Positions 24,601-32,411 of a stretch of DNA of 64,000 nucleotides are shown here, piece by piece. The DNA is taken from NCBI RefSeq assembly GCF_004348455.1, contig NZ_SMKA01000002.1:1-64000 (forward strand), written 5' to 3'. Source of the DNA: Kribbella albertanoniae (lineage in GTDB: Bacteria > Actinomycetota > Actinomycetes > Propionibacteriales > Kribbellaceae). The first letter of the stretch is position 1. Every line of letters starts with the position of its first letter. The translations under genes and the position numbers were made by a program. A model generated the notes under the pieces. It saw nothing but the letters and a program-made list of their open reading frames with translations, was not told the DNA's origin and did no database searches.

Positions 24601-26061
24601 CTACTCGACGAAGATGTCGACCGACGGCCGCAGCTCGGCACACACGCGGAGTACGTCGTGGATCACGTGCTGCTCGAAGTCCGCGATCAGGGCCGGGTCC
24701 ACGTCGCCGAGAGCGGGGTACGCGCGCTGGGTCAGGGCATAGTCGAAGCGGGGTGCCCATTTGCGAGCGCCGATCCGGGCGGTGATCGAGCAGTTGTCGA
24801 CGAGGTAGGCGATCCCGCGGGCGTGCATGTAGGGATTGAGCGAGTCGACGGCCTCGATCACCGATTCGTTGGCGATCTCGGAGTACGGGTGTCCGTACTC
24901 GATCAGGGCGTCGATCTGGGCCATCATCACGCCGATGAACACGCCGGCGGTGAAGGGATCCAGCGGGATCTGCTCCGCGACGCGCTCGGCGCGGACCTGT
25001 TCACCGACGCGCCACATGCCGGCCTGGTCGATCTTGCCCAGCGGGAACCGAGCGAGCCGCCGGTTGGCCAGGACCACGCTGCGCAGTTCGTTGCCCGACT
25101 GGATCTCGTCGTAGATCTCGTGGATGAGCTCGAAGCCGAGCGGATAGCTGGCGGAGTAGCCCTCAGCGAATCGCCGTTGGCCGGCTGCGCTCAAGCGCTT
25201 GTAGACGCCGATCATCCCCTCCTGTGAGATCACGCGCGAGATCGGCCCGGTCAGCGACTCCGCGGAGTGCCGGAAGGCATCCTCATCACTCAGGCCCAGG
25301 TCACCGAAGTGCCGGTAGAGGCTCTCGACGATGCCATGCAGACCGCCGGCCAGGATGCCGCGTTCGCCGGACAGGTCCGACAGGTACTCCGACCGGAGAG
25401 TGGTCTGGAACGTGTACGGCGCTCCGAGGGCGACCGACCAGCCCAGCACGCGCTCGACGGCCCGGCCGGTGACGTTCTGGTGTACGGCGAAGCTGGCGTT
25501 GATGCCGGCGCCGTTCACCTCCTTGCCCTGCAGGTACAGCGCACGAACCGAAGCGCCCATGCCCTTGGGGCAGACCGCGACCACATCGATGTCGTCGGGG
25601 AACCGGTCGCCCATCAGCTCGAGGTGACCGAGCAGGAAGCCGTGCGACAGACCGAGCGTGGTTCCGGGCTGCAGTGCGGCGAAGATGTCCTGGTACGACT
25701 CGGCCATCGCGCCGTCCGAGATCAGCAGGACCACCATGTCGGATCCGCGGATGACGTCGTACATCTCACCGAGGGTGCCGTCCTCGGGCGTGAAGCCGGC
25801 GTCGATCGCCGCGTGCCAGGACGCCGAATCGGTGCGCAGCCCGACGGTCACCCTCCGGACCGCGCTGCCGAGCGAGTCGCGCAGGTTCTGCGCCTGCGCC
25901 GAACCTTGCGGCCCCCAGCCGATGACGCCGAGCTGATGGATACCCTCGAAGGCGGCCGGCAGCCGGTCGAACAGGTGCCGGCCACCGCGCACGATCGACT
26001 CGGTCCGGTCGCCGATCGTCAGAGTTTCCTTGTCGAAGATCTTGGTTTCGAAGTCGAGCAT
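24601..26061 (-). CDS. Ketol-acid reductoisomerase, long (plant-like) form
   Basis: 486 residues. NADPH-binding GWGPQGSAQAQNLRDSL near 48-64, the catalytic acids in GERGILAGGLHGIVESLYRHF near 230-250 and two knotted C-terminal repeats make this the class II enzyme (about 490 residues) rather than the 330-residue bacterial type. It isomerises and reduces acetolactate or acetohydroxybutyrate. ATG 26061 with CAAGGA upstream. Pairing with a hemerythrin-like gene and control by an M-box argue for a conditional or secondary-metabolic copy rather than the housekeeping ilvC, although that is inference. Confidence 0.92.
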   Translation of the reverse strand: MLDFETKIFDKETLTIGDRTESIVRGGRHLFDRLPAAFEGIHQLGVIGWGPQGSAQAQNLRDSLGSAVRRVTVGLRTDSASWHAAIDAGFTPEDGTLGEMYDVIRGSDMVVLLISDGAMAESYQDIFAALQPGTTLGLSHGFLLGHLELMGDRFPDDIDVVAVCPKGMGASVRALYLQGKEVNGAGINASFAVHQNVTGRAVERVLGWSVALGAPYTFQTTLRSEYLSDLSGERGILAGGLHGIVESLYRHFGDLGLSDEDAFRHSAESLTGPISRVISQEGMIGVYKRLSAAGQRRFAEGYSASYPLGFELIHEIYDEIQSGNELRSVVLANRRLARFPLGKIDQAGMWRVGEQVRAERVAEQIPLDPFTAGVFIGVMMAQIDALIEYGHPYSEIANESVIEAVDSLNPYMHARGIAYLVDNCSITARIGARKWAPRFDYALTQRAYPALGDVDPALIADFEQHVIHDVLRVCAELRPSVDIFVE

Positions 26062-26132
26062 CGGAGTTCCTTGCTGGCAGGGGATATGTGGGCAGGCCGA
26101 AGACATTCAAACGCCCGTTGGCGGCCGGACGA

Positions 26133-26149
26133 TAGGAGTCGCACTCCCG
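26133..26149. promoter_or_regulatory. M-box 3 (divergent)
   Basis: TAGGAGT-N3-ACTCCCG between the reductoisomerase (72 bp) and the ABM-like gene (94 bp). On the minus strand TTGAAT lies exactly 22 bases downstream. Confidence 0.75.
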
Positions 26150-26242
26150 GTCAGAGTCGCCGTCACGAATGCCGCCCTCGGCCTTGTCTTCTCTGCGACG
26201 GCCGCCGGATCCCACCGGAGGCCCACAGTTCAAGGAGTCGTT

Positions 26243-26527
26243 GTGGCAGGCGAAAAAGTGAATGTCGTGCGGTACGGCACGAAGCCGGGGGCGGCGGCGG
26301 AGAACCGCGCCAAGGTCGAGGCGCTGTTCGCTCAGCTGGCAGCCGAGCAGCCGGAAGGACTGACCTACCAGTCCATCGAGTTGCCGGACGGGCAGTTCCT
26401 GCACATCTCCTCGGGCAACGGCGCGCTGCTGCAGTCGCTGAGCGCCTTCAAGGAGTTCCAGCAGGCGGGCCTGATGGACGGCGCACCGGAGATCATCCCG
26501 TCGACCGTCGTCGGCCAGTACCCCTGA
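26243..26527 (+). CDS. Small ABM-like (dimeric alpha/beta barrel) protein
   Basis: 94 residues from GTG 26243 with AAGGAG five bases upstream. VNVVRYGTKPGAAAENRAKV at the start and FKEFQQAG near residue 70 fit the ferredoxin-like fold of antibiotic biosynthesis monooxygenase and related heme- or substrate-binding dimers. No active-site residue can be assigned. It ends at a strong hairpin terminator and is divergent from the reductoisomerase across M-box 3. Confidence 0.72.
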   Translation: MAGEKVNVVRYGTKPGAAAENRAKVEALFAQLAAEQPEGLTYQSIELPDGQFLHISSGNGALLQSLSAFKEFQQAGLMDGAPEIIPSTVVGQYP

Positions 26528-26538
26528 TCGACCTAAGC

Positions 26539-26577
26539 CGGCCGGCCAGGTTCGACACCTCCGAACCTGGCCGGCCG
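26539..26577. terminator. Bidirectional hairpin terminator
   Basis: A 16-bp perfect stem (26539-26554 with 26562-26577) and 7-base loop between the convergent ABM-like gene and the hydrolase. No U tract, as is usual in high-GC actinomycetes. Confidence 0.85.
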
Positions 26578-27297
26578 CTAGTTGCTCCAGTGCGCCTCAA
26601 GGAGAGCCGCGACCTCGGCAGGTTTCTGCAGCACCGTCCAGTGGTTGCAGTCGAGCTCGACGACATCGGCGGCCCGCAGTGATTCGCCGAGGCGGTGACC
26701 GAACTCGATCTGGCAGGCCGGATCGAGCGCTCCCCAGAAGACCACGCTCGGCGCTTGCACGTTCGCCAGCCCAGGTTCCCACTCGGCGCCCACGGTCACT
26801 GCCGATCGGTACAGCTTGAGGATGCAGTCCTTCATCACCTCGTCCACCCGACTGGCTGTTTCGGCTGCCAGTTCGGCCGGGATGTCGAAGCCGGCCACCA
26901 GTTCGGTGAGTGAGGCCGGGGTCGAGTCGGCCATGAACTGCCGGCCCTGGTCCGGGTCCTGCCAGATCTCCGCGAGGGCATGCCAGTGGTAGCCGCCGTT
27001 GATCGGTCCGTTGCCTCCGGCCCAGGTCTTGACCAGGTCGGGTCGCAGAGACGCAACGCGGGCAGTGAGGATGCATCCCCAGTCGTGGCCCACCAGATCA
27101 ACTGGTTCGCCGATCGATTCCAGGCGCTGGATCAGCCAGTCGACGTACTCCTCCTTGGTCGCGCCGAAGCCGTCGGCGAGCGGAGCGCCGAAGCCGGGCA
27201 GGTCCCACGCCTGGACGTCCTGGCGGGACAGATTCCGCCGTACGGCGTCCCACAGCCGGTGGGTGTCGGGAACACCGTGGATCAGAACAGCCGGCAC
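26578..27297 (-). CDS. Epoxide hydrolase/dehalogenase-like alpha/beta hydrolase
   Basis: 239 residues. Opens with VPAVLIHGVPDTHRLWD; nucleophile Asp in GHDWGC near residue 83, so it belongs to the Asp-nucleophile group (epoxide hydrolases, haloalkane dehalogenases) rather than esterases; ALDPAC near 185 and CNHWTVLQKP with the catalytic His near 218. GTG 27297 with GGGGAG upstream was chosen; the longer upstream frame does not look like protein. It reads toward the terminator at 26539. Confidence 0.85.
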   Translation of the reverse strand: MPAVLIHGVPDTHRLWDAVRRNLSRQDVQAWDLPGFGAPLADGFGATKEEYVDWLIQRLESIGEPVDLVGHDWGCILTARVASLRPDLVKTWAGGNGPINGGYHWHALAEIWQDPDQGRQFMADSTPASLTELVAGFDIPAELAAETASRVDEVMKDCILKLYRSAVTVGAEWEPGLANVQAPSVVFWGALDPACQIEFGHRLGESLRAADVVELDCNHWTVLQKPAEVAALLEAHWSN

Positions 27298-27404
27298 AGG
27301 AGCTCCCCTTCGTGACGTTTGGCCCCTCGATCCGGACGCAACCGCCCCGTTGCCTCCGGATCGAGAGCTTCCATCAACTCTGCAGCACAGCACTGAAAGG
27401 AAAG

Positions 27405-27421
27405 TAGGAATGGTTTTCATA
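27405..27421. promoter_or_regulatory. M-box 12 (weaker)
   Basis: TAGGAAT-N3-TTTCATA. On the plus strand GAGCAT follows 22 bases downstream and the ATG at 27457 seven bases after that. The hydrolase lies 108 bp away on the other side. Confidence 0.45.
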
Positions 27422-27456
27422 CCCTGGGCCGGATCGGGTCCGTGAGCATGCGACCT

Positions 27457-28206
27457 ATGACGATGGGATATTCATGGGTCGATCGTGATCCGGTGGTCGC
27501 CCTGGTCGAGCAGCTGGAGGCCGAATTCCTCTTCCGGTCCGTGGATCCGGTGAAGGAGCTGCTGGGGATCACGACCCATCGCATCGAGGACGGTGTCGTC
27601 GTCTCGATGCGGAAGGACCTGAACGGCTGGGGGAACAGGGCGCTCGGGTTCACCTCGGTGACCGAGTCGTTGGTCGAGCGCTTGCTGGGCATCTACACCG
27701 AGGAAGTTGTTTCCGACGCCACCCTGCAGTTCGCTCCTGATCTCCTCCCGATGAACTGGCGGTCGATCGCGGCCAGGTACGGCCTCGTCATCGGTGCCGA
27801 GGACCTCAAGCTGATCGCACGGATCGACCGGACTCAGGTTGAGGTACCGGAAACGACGCTCCGGGTGGCAGAGGTGGCCCCCGCCGTCGAACACGCGGAC
27901 TTCCGGTCCTTCGCTGCCTGGGAGAACGACGAAATGATTGCTCTTGGCAACCTGTTCGTTCTCGGTGACGACGGGTTGCTCACCACCACGACGTCACTGC
28001 AAGGGCGCCGGCGAAGGCGGGCCGAATCGGCCGTCGCGGCCGCGGTGATGGCGGCAGCCCGGTCGATGGGCTGCCGCCTGCTGGTCGCGGGGACGGCGGC
28101 GCCCGGGCCGGATCGGATGGCGCCGTCCCTCAACAATCTCCTCCGGCTCGGTTTCGAACCTGCCTACGTTCGCTCGGACTGGAACTGGTGCGCGTTGGCT
28201 CAGTAG
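27457..28206 (+). CDS. GNAT-like N-acetyltransferase
   Basis: 249 residues. The C-terminal half has the GNAT layout: an acetyl-CoA loop region near LLTTTTSLQGRRRRRAESAV (Q/RxxGxG/A position) followed by AAVMAAARSMGCRLLVAG and the LGFEPAYVRSDWNW end strand. The N-terminal half is a family-specific acceptor domain. Start set at ATG 27457 from the leaderless geometry; GTG 27442 and ATG 27448 are in frame upstream. The last seven bases overlap the convergent metallo-hydrolase gene. Substrate unknown. Confidence 0.72.
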   Translation: MTMGYSWVDRDPVVALVEQLEAEFLFRSVDPVKELLGITTHRIEDGVVVSMRKDLNGWGNRALGFTSVTESLVERLLGIYTEEVVSDATLQFAPDLLPMNWRSIAARYGLVIGAEDLKLIARIDRTQVEVPETTLRVAEVAPAVEHADFRSFAAWENDEMIALGNLFVLGDDGLLTTTTSLQGRRRRRAESAVAAAVMAAARSMGCRLLVAGTAAPGPDRMAPSLNNLLRLGFEPAYVRSDWNWCALAQ

Positions 28207-29102
28207 TCCCAGACGGTCGGTACGAAGCGGAACGCGTTACCGGCCTTGGCTACGTGGCAGACCGACGGGAACGGCAGGTGGGTCGCTACCAGCTGATCGC
28301 CGCTGGCCGCCAGCTCCTCGAGCAGCTTGATCCGGACCCGGGCAGACTCCTCGGGGTCGTGCTCGAACCCGTTGTACCAGTTGGGGTACTCGAACCCAGG
28401 CTGGAAGACCGCGTCGCCGGCAAACGTGAGCCGCTCACCGCCGGACTCCACCCGCACGACGCTGTGCCCCGGCGTGTGACCACCTGTACGGCGAATCAGC
28501 ACGCCCGGCGCAACTTCGTACTCGGTCTCGAACGGCCGCAGCTGGTCGGAGTACATATCCAGGAACCGCGTCGCCGTCGACTGCAACACCTCCGGGATCG
28601 GCGCCGGCATCACCGTCTTCGAAAAGTCAGGTGCCTGCCAGAACTCGGCCTCGGCCGAGGCCAGATGGACCTGTACGTCGGCATGCAGCCGGCCGCGGAG
28701 TCCGTCGACGAGCAGCCCGCCGATGTGGTCCATGTGCAGGTGCGTCAGCACCACGTCGGTGACGGACTTCGGCGCGATCCCGGCCGCCTCGAGCCGGAGA
28801 GCCAACTGTCCGGCCCGTGGGAATCCCGGGAACTCCGTCCCCAGGCCGGAGTCGATCAGGACAGTGCGGTCCCCGCTCCGGACCACGGCCACGTTGAGCG
28901 GCCAGTCGAGAATTTCCGGCGGCAGGAACTCGTCCTTGAGCCACGCCGCCAGGTCCGGCGCCGCGACGTTGGTCGCCATCGTGGTGGCGGTGATCGGCAG
29001 AACTCCGTCGCTGATCACCATCACGTCGATCTCGCCGACCTTCACCGCATAGCGTGACGGCACCAGTTCGTCATGCATTGCTGTGTTGCTGTTCCAGTTC
29101 AC
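28200..29102 (-). CDS. Metallo-beta-lactamase-fold hydrolase
   Basis: 300 residues from GTG 29102 (GAGGAGA upstream; the longer frame would begin inside the promoter). Metal ligands: THLHMDHIGG (HxHxDH) near residue 113, GHTPGHSV near 195 and FAGD near 214, then THLP near 275. This is the MBL-fold quorum-quenching/AHL-lactonase-like or hydroxyacyl-glutathione-hydrolase-like layout. Transcribed from ECF-type promoter P3. Possible substrates include lactones, but none can be assigned. Confidence 0.88.
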   Translation of the reverse strand: MNWNSNTAMHDELVPSRYAVKVGEIDVMVISDGVLPITATTMATNVAAPDLAAWLKDEFLPPEILDWPLNVAVVRSGDRTVLIDSGLGTEFPGFPRAGQLALRLEAAGIAPKSVTDVVLTHLHMDHIGGLLVDGLRGRLHADVQVHLASAEAEFWQAPDFSKTVMPAPIPEVLQSTATRFLDMYSDQLRPFETEYEVAPGVLIRRTGGHTPGHSVVRVESGGERLTFAGDAVFQPGFEYPNWYNGFEHDPEESARVRIKLLEELAASGDQLVATHLPFPSVCHVAKAGNAFRFVPTVWDY

Positions 29103-29136
29103 GTTCGTCTCCTCTGGCAGTCGTGCGGTTTCCAGG

Positions 29137-29165
29137 AAGACAAGACGCCGGTGCACTTTGTGACA
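29137..29165 (-). promoter_or_regulatory. ECF41-type promoter P3
   Basis: Minus strand TGTCACA (29165-29159), 16 bases, TGTCTT (29142-29137), 35 bp before the GTG of the metallo-hydrolase. Confidence 0.75.
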
Positions 29166-29190
29166 GCGGATTTACGCTTTGTCACGGCGC

Positions 29191-30801
29191 TCAGTGCTGG
29201 ATGCGAGTGTCGACCATGACATCGAGCCGGAGATCGATCAGCAACGGCCGCTCGCGCTGCTCGATCGCAACGGTCGCCTTCGCGAGGTCGGGGAGCCCAC
29301 GGACGGTGACGGCTGCACCGCCGAGAGCCTGGGCAACGTCCGCCAGATCCGGCCAGTCGAACAATGAGATCGCCGGATCGAGCGCCCGGTCGCGGAACTG
29401 GATGTGCTCGGCGCCGTAACCACCGTCGTTGCACACGACAACGATCACATCGAGACGTTCCCGGACGGCCGTGCTGAACTCGGCCAAGCCTCCGTGCAGG
29501 AAGCCGCCGTCCCCAACGACCAGTACGACGGGCCGCCGCGGCTCGGCGTACGCGGCACCGATGGCAGCGCCCATGCCGGTGCCGATCGACCCGAAGTTCT
29601 GCGGCAGCACGAACGCGCTTGGATGCGCGACGCGGAGCAACGGCAACGACGTCATCATGAACCGGCCGCCGTCGGAGACCACGACGCGATCCGTCGGCAG
29701 GACCGCGTCGAGGAAGCGGAGTGCGCTGGCCGCGTCCACCGTTCCGGGGACGGATTCGACCGCCGTACTGTCCATCGCGGCCGCCGCGATCCGTTCAGCC
29801 AGCTGATCCGAGCGGAAGCCGGAGGTTGCGATCTGCCGGACGTCGAGTCGGCGCAGGATCGCCCGGGCGACTGCGGCCGGATCGCCGGCCACGACGGCGT
29901 CGTACGGGCCGAGGTGGTCTGGGCTCGCCTCGACGTGGATGATGCGTTTGCCTTCGAGCAGCTTGCCGTGGCCTGTAGTGAAGTCGTTGAGGCCTGCCCC
30001 GAAGACCAGCAGGCAGTCGGCCTCCGCGAGAGTCTGTACGGCGACTGGCGTGGCGAGGCCGCCGGTGATCCCCAGGTCGAACGGATCGCCCCGGAACAGG
30101 TCCCGCGCCTTGAGCGTCGTTGTCACCGGCGCCCCGAGACGCTCAGCCAACCGGATGAGCTCCGAGCGGGCCGGAATAGCGCCTCGCCCCGCCAGCAACA
30201 CGGGACGACGTACCCCGGCGAGCAGGTCAACTGCACCGGCGACTGCGACGGAGTCCGGCTGCAACGGCTGGTACGCCGCCAGCCGGAGCGGGACCGGGCG
30301 GTACGCGATCTCCTGGAACTGAAAATCGGACGGGATGTTCAGCACCACCGGACGACGCTCGAGCATGGCGCGACGGATCGCAATCGCGAGGTCGTCGAGG
30401 ACGCTGCCGGGAGTCCGGGCCTGCTCGTAGCCCGCGCCGGTCGGCAGCACGAAGTCGCGGTGGTCGACGTCCTGCGGATGGTTGCGGCTGGCAACTGGTG
30501 TGTCGCCCGCGATGACCAGCATCGGCAGCCGGCCCCGCACGCCCTCGACCAGGCCGGTGATCGTGTTGGTCAGCGCCGGCCCTTGGGTCACCGTGACCAC
30601 CGCCAGATCGCCGGTGACGCTGGCGTAGCCGTAGGCCATGAACATCGCGCCGGCCTCGTGCACGGCGCCGACGTACCGGCGCTTCTGCTCGACGACGAAG
30701 CTCTGCGCGATGAACATGTTCGCATCACCGATCAGACCGAACATGACGTCGACGCCGTACTCAGCGAGCGCTTGAGCAACGGCAGCGTGGACCGCTGGCA
30801 T
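29191..30801 (-). CDS. Thiamine-diphosphate enzyme, acetolactate-synthase-like
   Basis: 536 residues in the three-domain order PYR (1-170), central Rossmann (185-320), PP (345-535). Catalytic Glu in VGAVHEAGAMF near residue 47; TPP/Mg motif GDGGFLHG with a following CNDGGYG about 27 residues later. Members decarboxylate 2-oxo acids (acetolactate synthase, benzoylformate decarboxylase, oxalyl-CoA decarboxylase and others). GAAAGGAG precedes ATG 30801. M-box 4 lies upstream. With an M-box also before the ketol-acid reductoisomerase, the two could act in sequence on acetolactate-type substrates. Confidence 0.9.
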   Translation of the reverse strand: MPAVHAAVAQALAEYGVDVMFGLIGDANMFIAQSFVVEQKRRYVGAVHEAGAMFMAYGYASVTGDLAVVTVTQGPALTNTITGLVEGVRGRLPMLVIAGDTPVASRNHPQDVDHRDFVLPTGAGYEQARTPGSVLDDLAIAIRRAMLERRPVVLNIPSDFQFQEIAYRPVPLRLAAYQPLQPDSVAVAGAVDLLAGVRRPVLLAGRGAIPARSELIRLAERLGAPVTTTLKARDLFRGDPFDLGITGGLATPVAVQTLAEADCLLVFGAGLNDFTTGHGKLLEGKRIIHVEASPDHLGPYDAVVAGDPAAVARAILRRLDVRQIATSGFRSDQLAERIAAAAMDSTAVESVPGTVDAASALRFLDAVLPTDRVVVSDGGRFMMTSLPLLRVAHPSAFVLPQNFGSIGTGMGAAIGAAYAEPRRPVVLVVGDGGFLHGGLAEFSTAVRERLDVIVVVCNDGGYGAEHIQFRDRALDPAISLFDWPDLADVAQALGGAAVTVRGLPDLAKATVAIEQRERPLLIDLRLDVMVDTRIQH

Positions 30802-30856
30802 GACAACTCCTTTCGACCGCCCACTCCCACCTTCCGACGAAGGAGCGGCTGGCCCG

Positions 30857-30873
30857 TAGGAGTCGCACACCCA
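30857..30873 (-). promoter_or_regulatory. M-box 4
   Basis: TAGGAGT-N3-ACACCCA, 56 bp before the TPP enzyme. No -10-like hexamer at the usual 22-base distance. Confidence 0.65.
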
Positions 30874-30879
30874 GGTTGG

Positions 30880-31623
30880 TCAGCCCGCGGTCAGCCAGGC
30901 GGCGAGCGTGGTGGGGGCCAGCGTCGCGCCGGGGCTCGGCAGGAACATGTCGGCGCGGGGCACAGCCCCGAACAGTTGTGCCTTGGAGTCGACGACGACC
31001 CGCCGTACGTCGGAGCGTGCGCTCAGGAACGCACGGATCCAACTGGCAAAGGTGAGCACCTCCGGGCCTGCGTGCTCGACGAAGTCGTTGATCGGCGATC
31101 CCAGCACTCTGCGTGCGACGGCGGTGGCGACGTCATCGGCAGCAATCGGCTGGACACCAGCCGGTGCAGCGCGCACCTCACCATCGACGGTGGCAGCGTC
31201 GGCGATACCGCCGGCGAACTCGAAGAACTGCGTGGCACGCACGATCGAGTACGGCAGACCGGACTCACGAATCAGCGTCTCCTGGGCGACCTTGGCCCGC
31301 ATGTACCCGAGGTCGGCCATCCGGTCGCAGCCAACCACGGACAGCGCGACATAGTGCTGCACACCGGCAGCCTGCGCAGCGCTGACGAGGTTTCCGGTCG
31401 ACGTGCGAAAGAACTCCAGTACGTCGTCATCGGCGAATGACGGTGAGTTCGTCACATCGACCGCGATGTCGGCATCGGCCAAGACTTCCTTCAAGCCGGC
31501 ACCAGTGAGGGTATCCACACCGGTCCGGCGGGATGCGACGGTCACCTCGTGTCCCGGCCCGGCCAAGTGGGGAACAAGCTTGGACCCGATCAGTCCGCTA
31601 CCGCCGATGACGGCAATCTTCAT
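30880..31623 (-). CDS. NmrA-like NAD(P)-binding protein
   Basis: 247 residues, atypical extended SDR: IAVIGGSGLIGSKLVPHL dinucleotide motif at 3-20, VDVTNSPSF near 55, ALSVVGCDR near 92 and YSIVRATQFFEF near 125, as in NmrA/quinone-reductase-like proteins. Last gene of the six-gene sugar-uptake operon; its ATG overlaps the RraA-like stop by 4 bp. Might reduce a sugar-derived ketone or serve as redox sensor; not resolvable here. Confidence 0.87.
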   Translation of the reverse strand: MKIAVIGGSGLIGSKLVPHLAGPGHEVTVASRRTGVDTLTGAGLKEVLADADIAVDVTNSPSFADDDVLEFFRTSTGNLVSAAQAAGVQHYVALSVVGCDRMADLGYMRAKVAQETLIRESGLPYSIVRATQFFEFAGGIADAATVDGEVRAAPAGVQPIAADDVATAVARRVLGSPINDFVEHAGPEVLTFASWIRAFLSARSDVRRVVVDSKAQLFGAVPRADMFLPSPGATLAPTTLAAWLTAG

Positions 31624-32411
31624 CGTCTGCTTCCTTTCGCCTGAGATCTGGACCACTCCTCGAATGCGGTGCGGCTGTTGTCGCCCAGTGGGTAGTAGTC
31701 GGACAGACGAGCGCCCTCGTCGAGCCGCGCGCGGCTGAACCGCTCCCATTCCTCGTGGGCACTGGCCTCACGCACCAGGGCATCCGCCTGGCCGACGGGT
31801 ACTACGACGGCTCCGTCGTCATCGGCGACGACGATGTCGCCGGGCAGGCAGAGCGCGCCGCCGACCGCCACCGGTACGTCGTACGCCCACGGAAACAGCT
31901 CGGATTGCGAGGCGTAGTTGGGGGTTGTGCCTGTGCACCAGATCGGTACGCCGAGCTGCCGCACCCGCCGCGCGTCGCGGATCCGGCCGTCGACGACGAT
32001 CCCCGCGCCGCCGCGCTTCTTGAAGTACCGCACGAGCATGTCGCCGAGGCAGCCGGTGTAGGAGCTGCCGTAGGCCTGGATCACGAGTACGTCGCCTGGT
32101 TGCACCGACTCCAGGACGGCCCACAGCGCGGTGGTGCGCTCAATGGTTTCCTGCTCCGCGCCACTGGCGATGTCCTCGCGTTGCGGCATGAACTGCAACG
32201 TCAGCGCGGATCCCGCGATCGCCGGCTGATCAGCGACCAGTGGCGCGGGGCCGTTGATCCACGAGCGCCGGATGCCCAGTTTGTGGAGCAGCGCCGCCGA
32301 GGTCGCGGCGGAGATGCTGCCCATACCGTCGACGAGTTCGCGGGGCGCACGCCGGAATTCCTTGCCACGAACGGGCAGTTCGACGATGGATCGATTCTGG
32401 GGCGTTGTCAT
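31620..32411 (-). CDS. RraA-family protein (aldolase/dimethylmenaquinone-methyltransferase-like)
   Basis: 263 residues. The RraA fold is marked by GSALTLQF near 65-72, GDVLVIQ and the GGAGIVVDGRIRDARRV segment near 135-150 with the Arg and Asp used by 4-hydroxy-4-methyl-2-oxoglutarate/oxaloacetate aldolases. Family members cleave or decarboxylate oxo-acids. In this operon it follows a sugar importer and a predicted carbohydrate enzyme and overlaps both neighbours by 4 bp, which fits catabolism of an acidic sugar derivative. Confidence 0.88.
   Translation of the reverse strand: MTTPQNRSIVELPVRGKEFRRAPRELVDGMGSISAATSAALLHKLGIRRSWINGPAPLVADQPAIAGSALTLQFMPQREDIASGAEQETIERTTALWAVLESVQPGDVLVIQAYGSSYTGCLGDMLVRYFKKRGGAGIVVDGRIRDARRVRQLGVPIWCTGTTPNYASQSELFPWAYDVPVAVGGALCLPGDIVVADDDGAVVVPVGQADALVREASAHEEWERFSRARLDEGARLSDYYPLGDNSRTAFEEWSRSQAKGSRR

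Noticed and set aside
26062..26106. Longer N-terminus of the ketol-acid reductoisomerase
   Set aside because: The extension does not resemble the family and a good ribosome binding site precedes ATG 26061.
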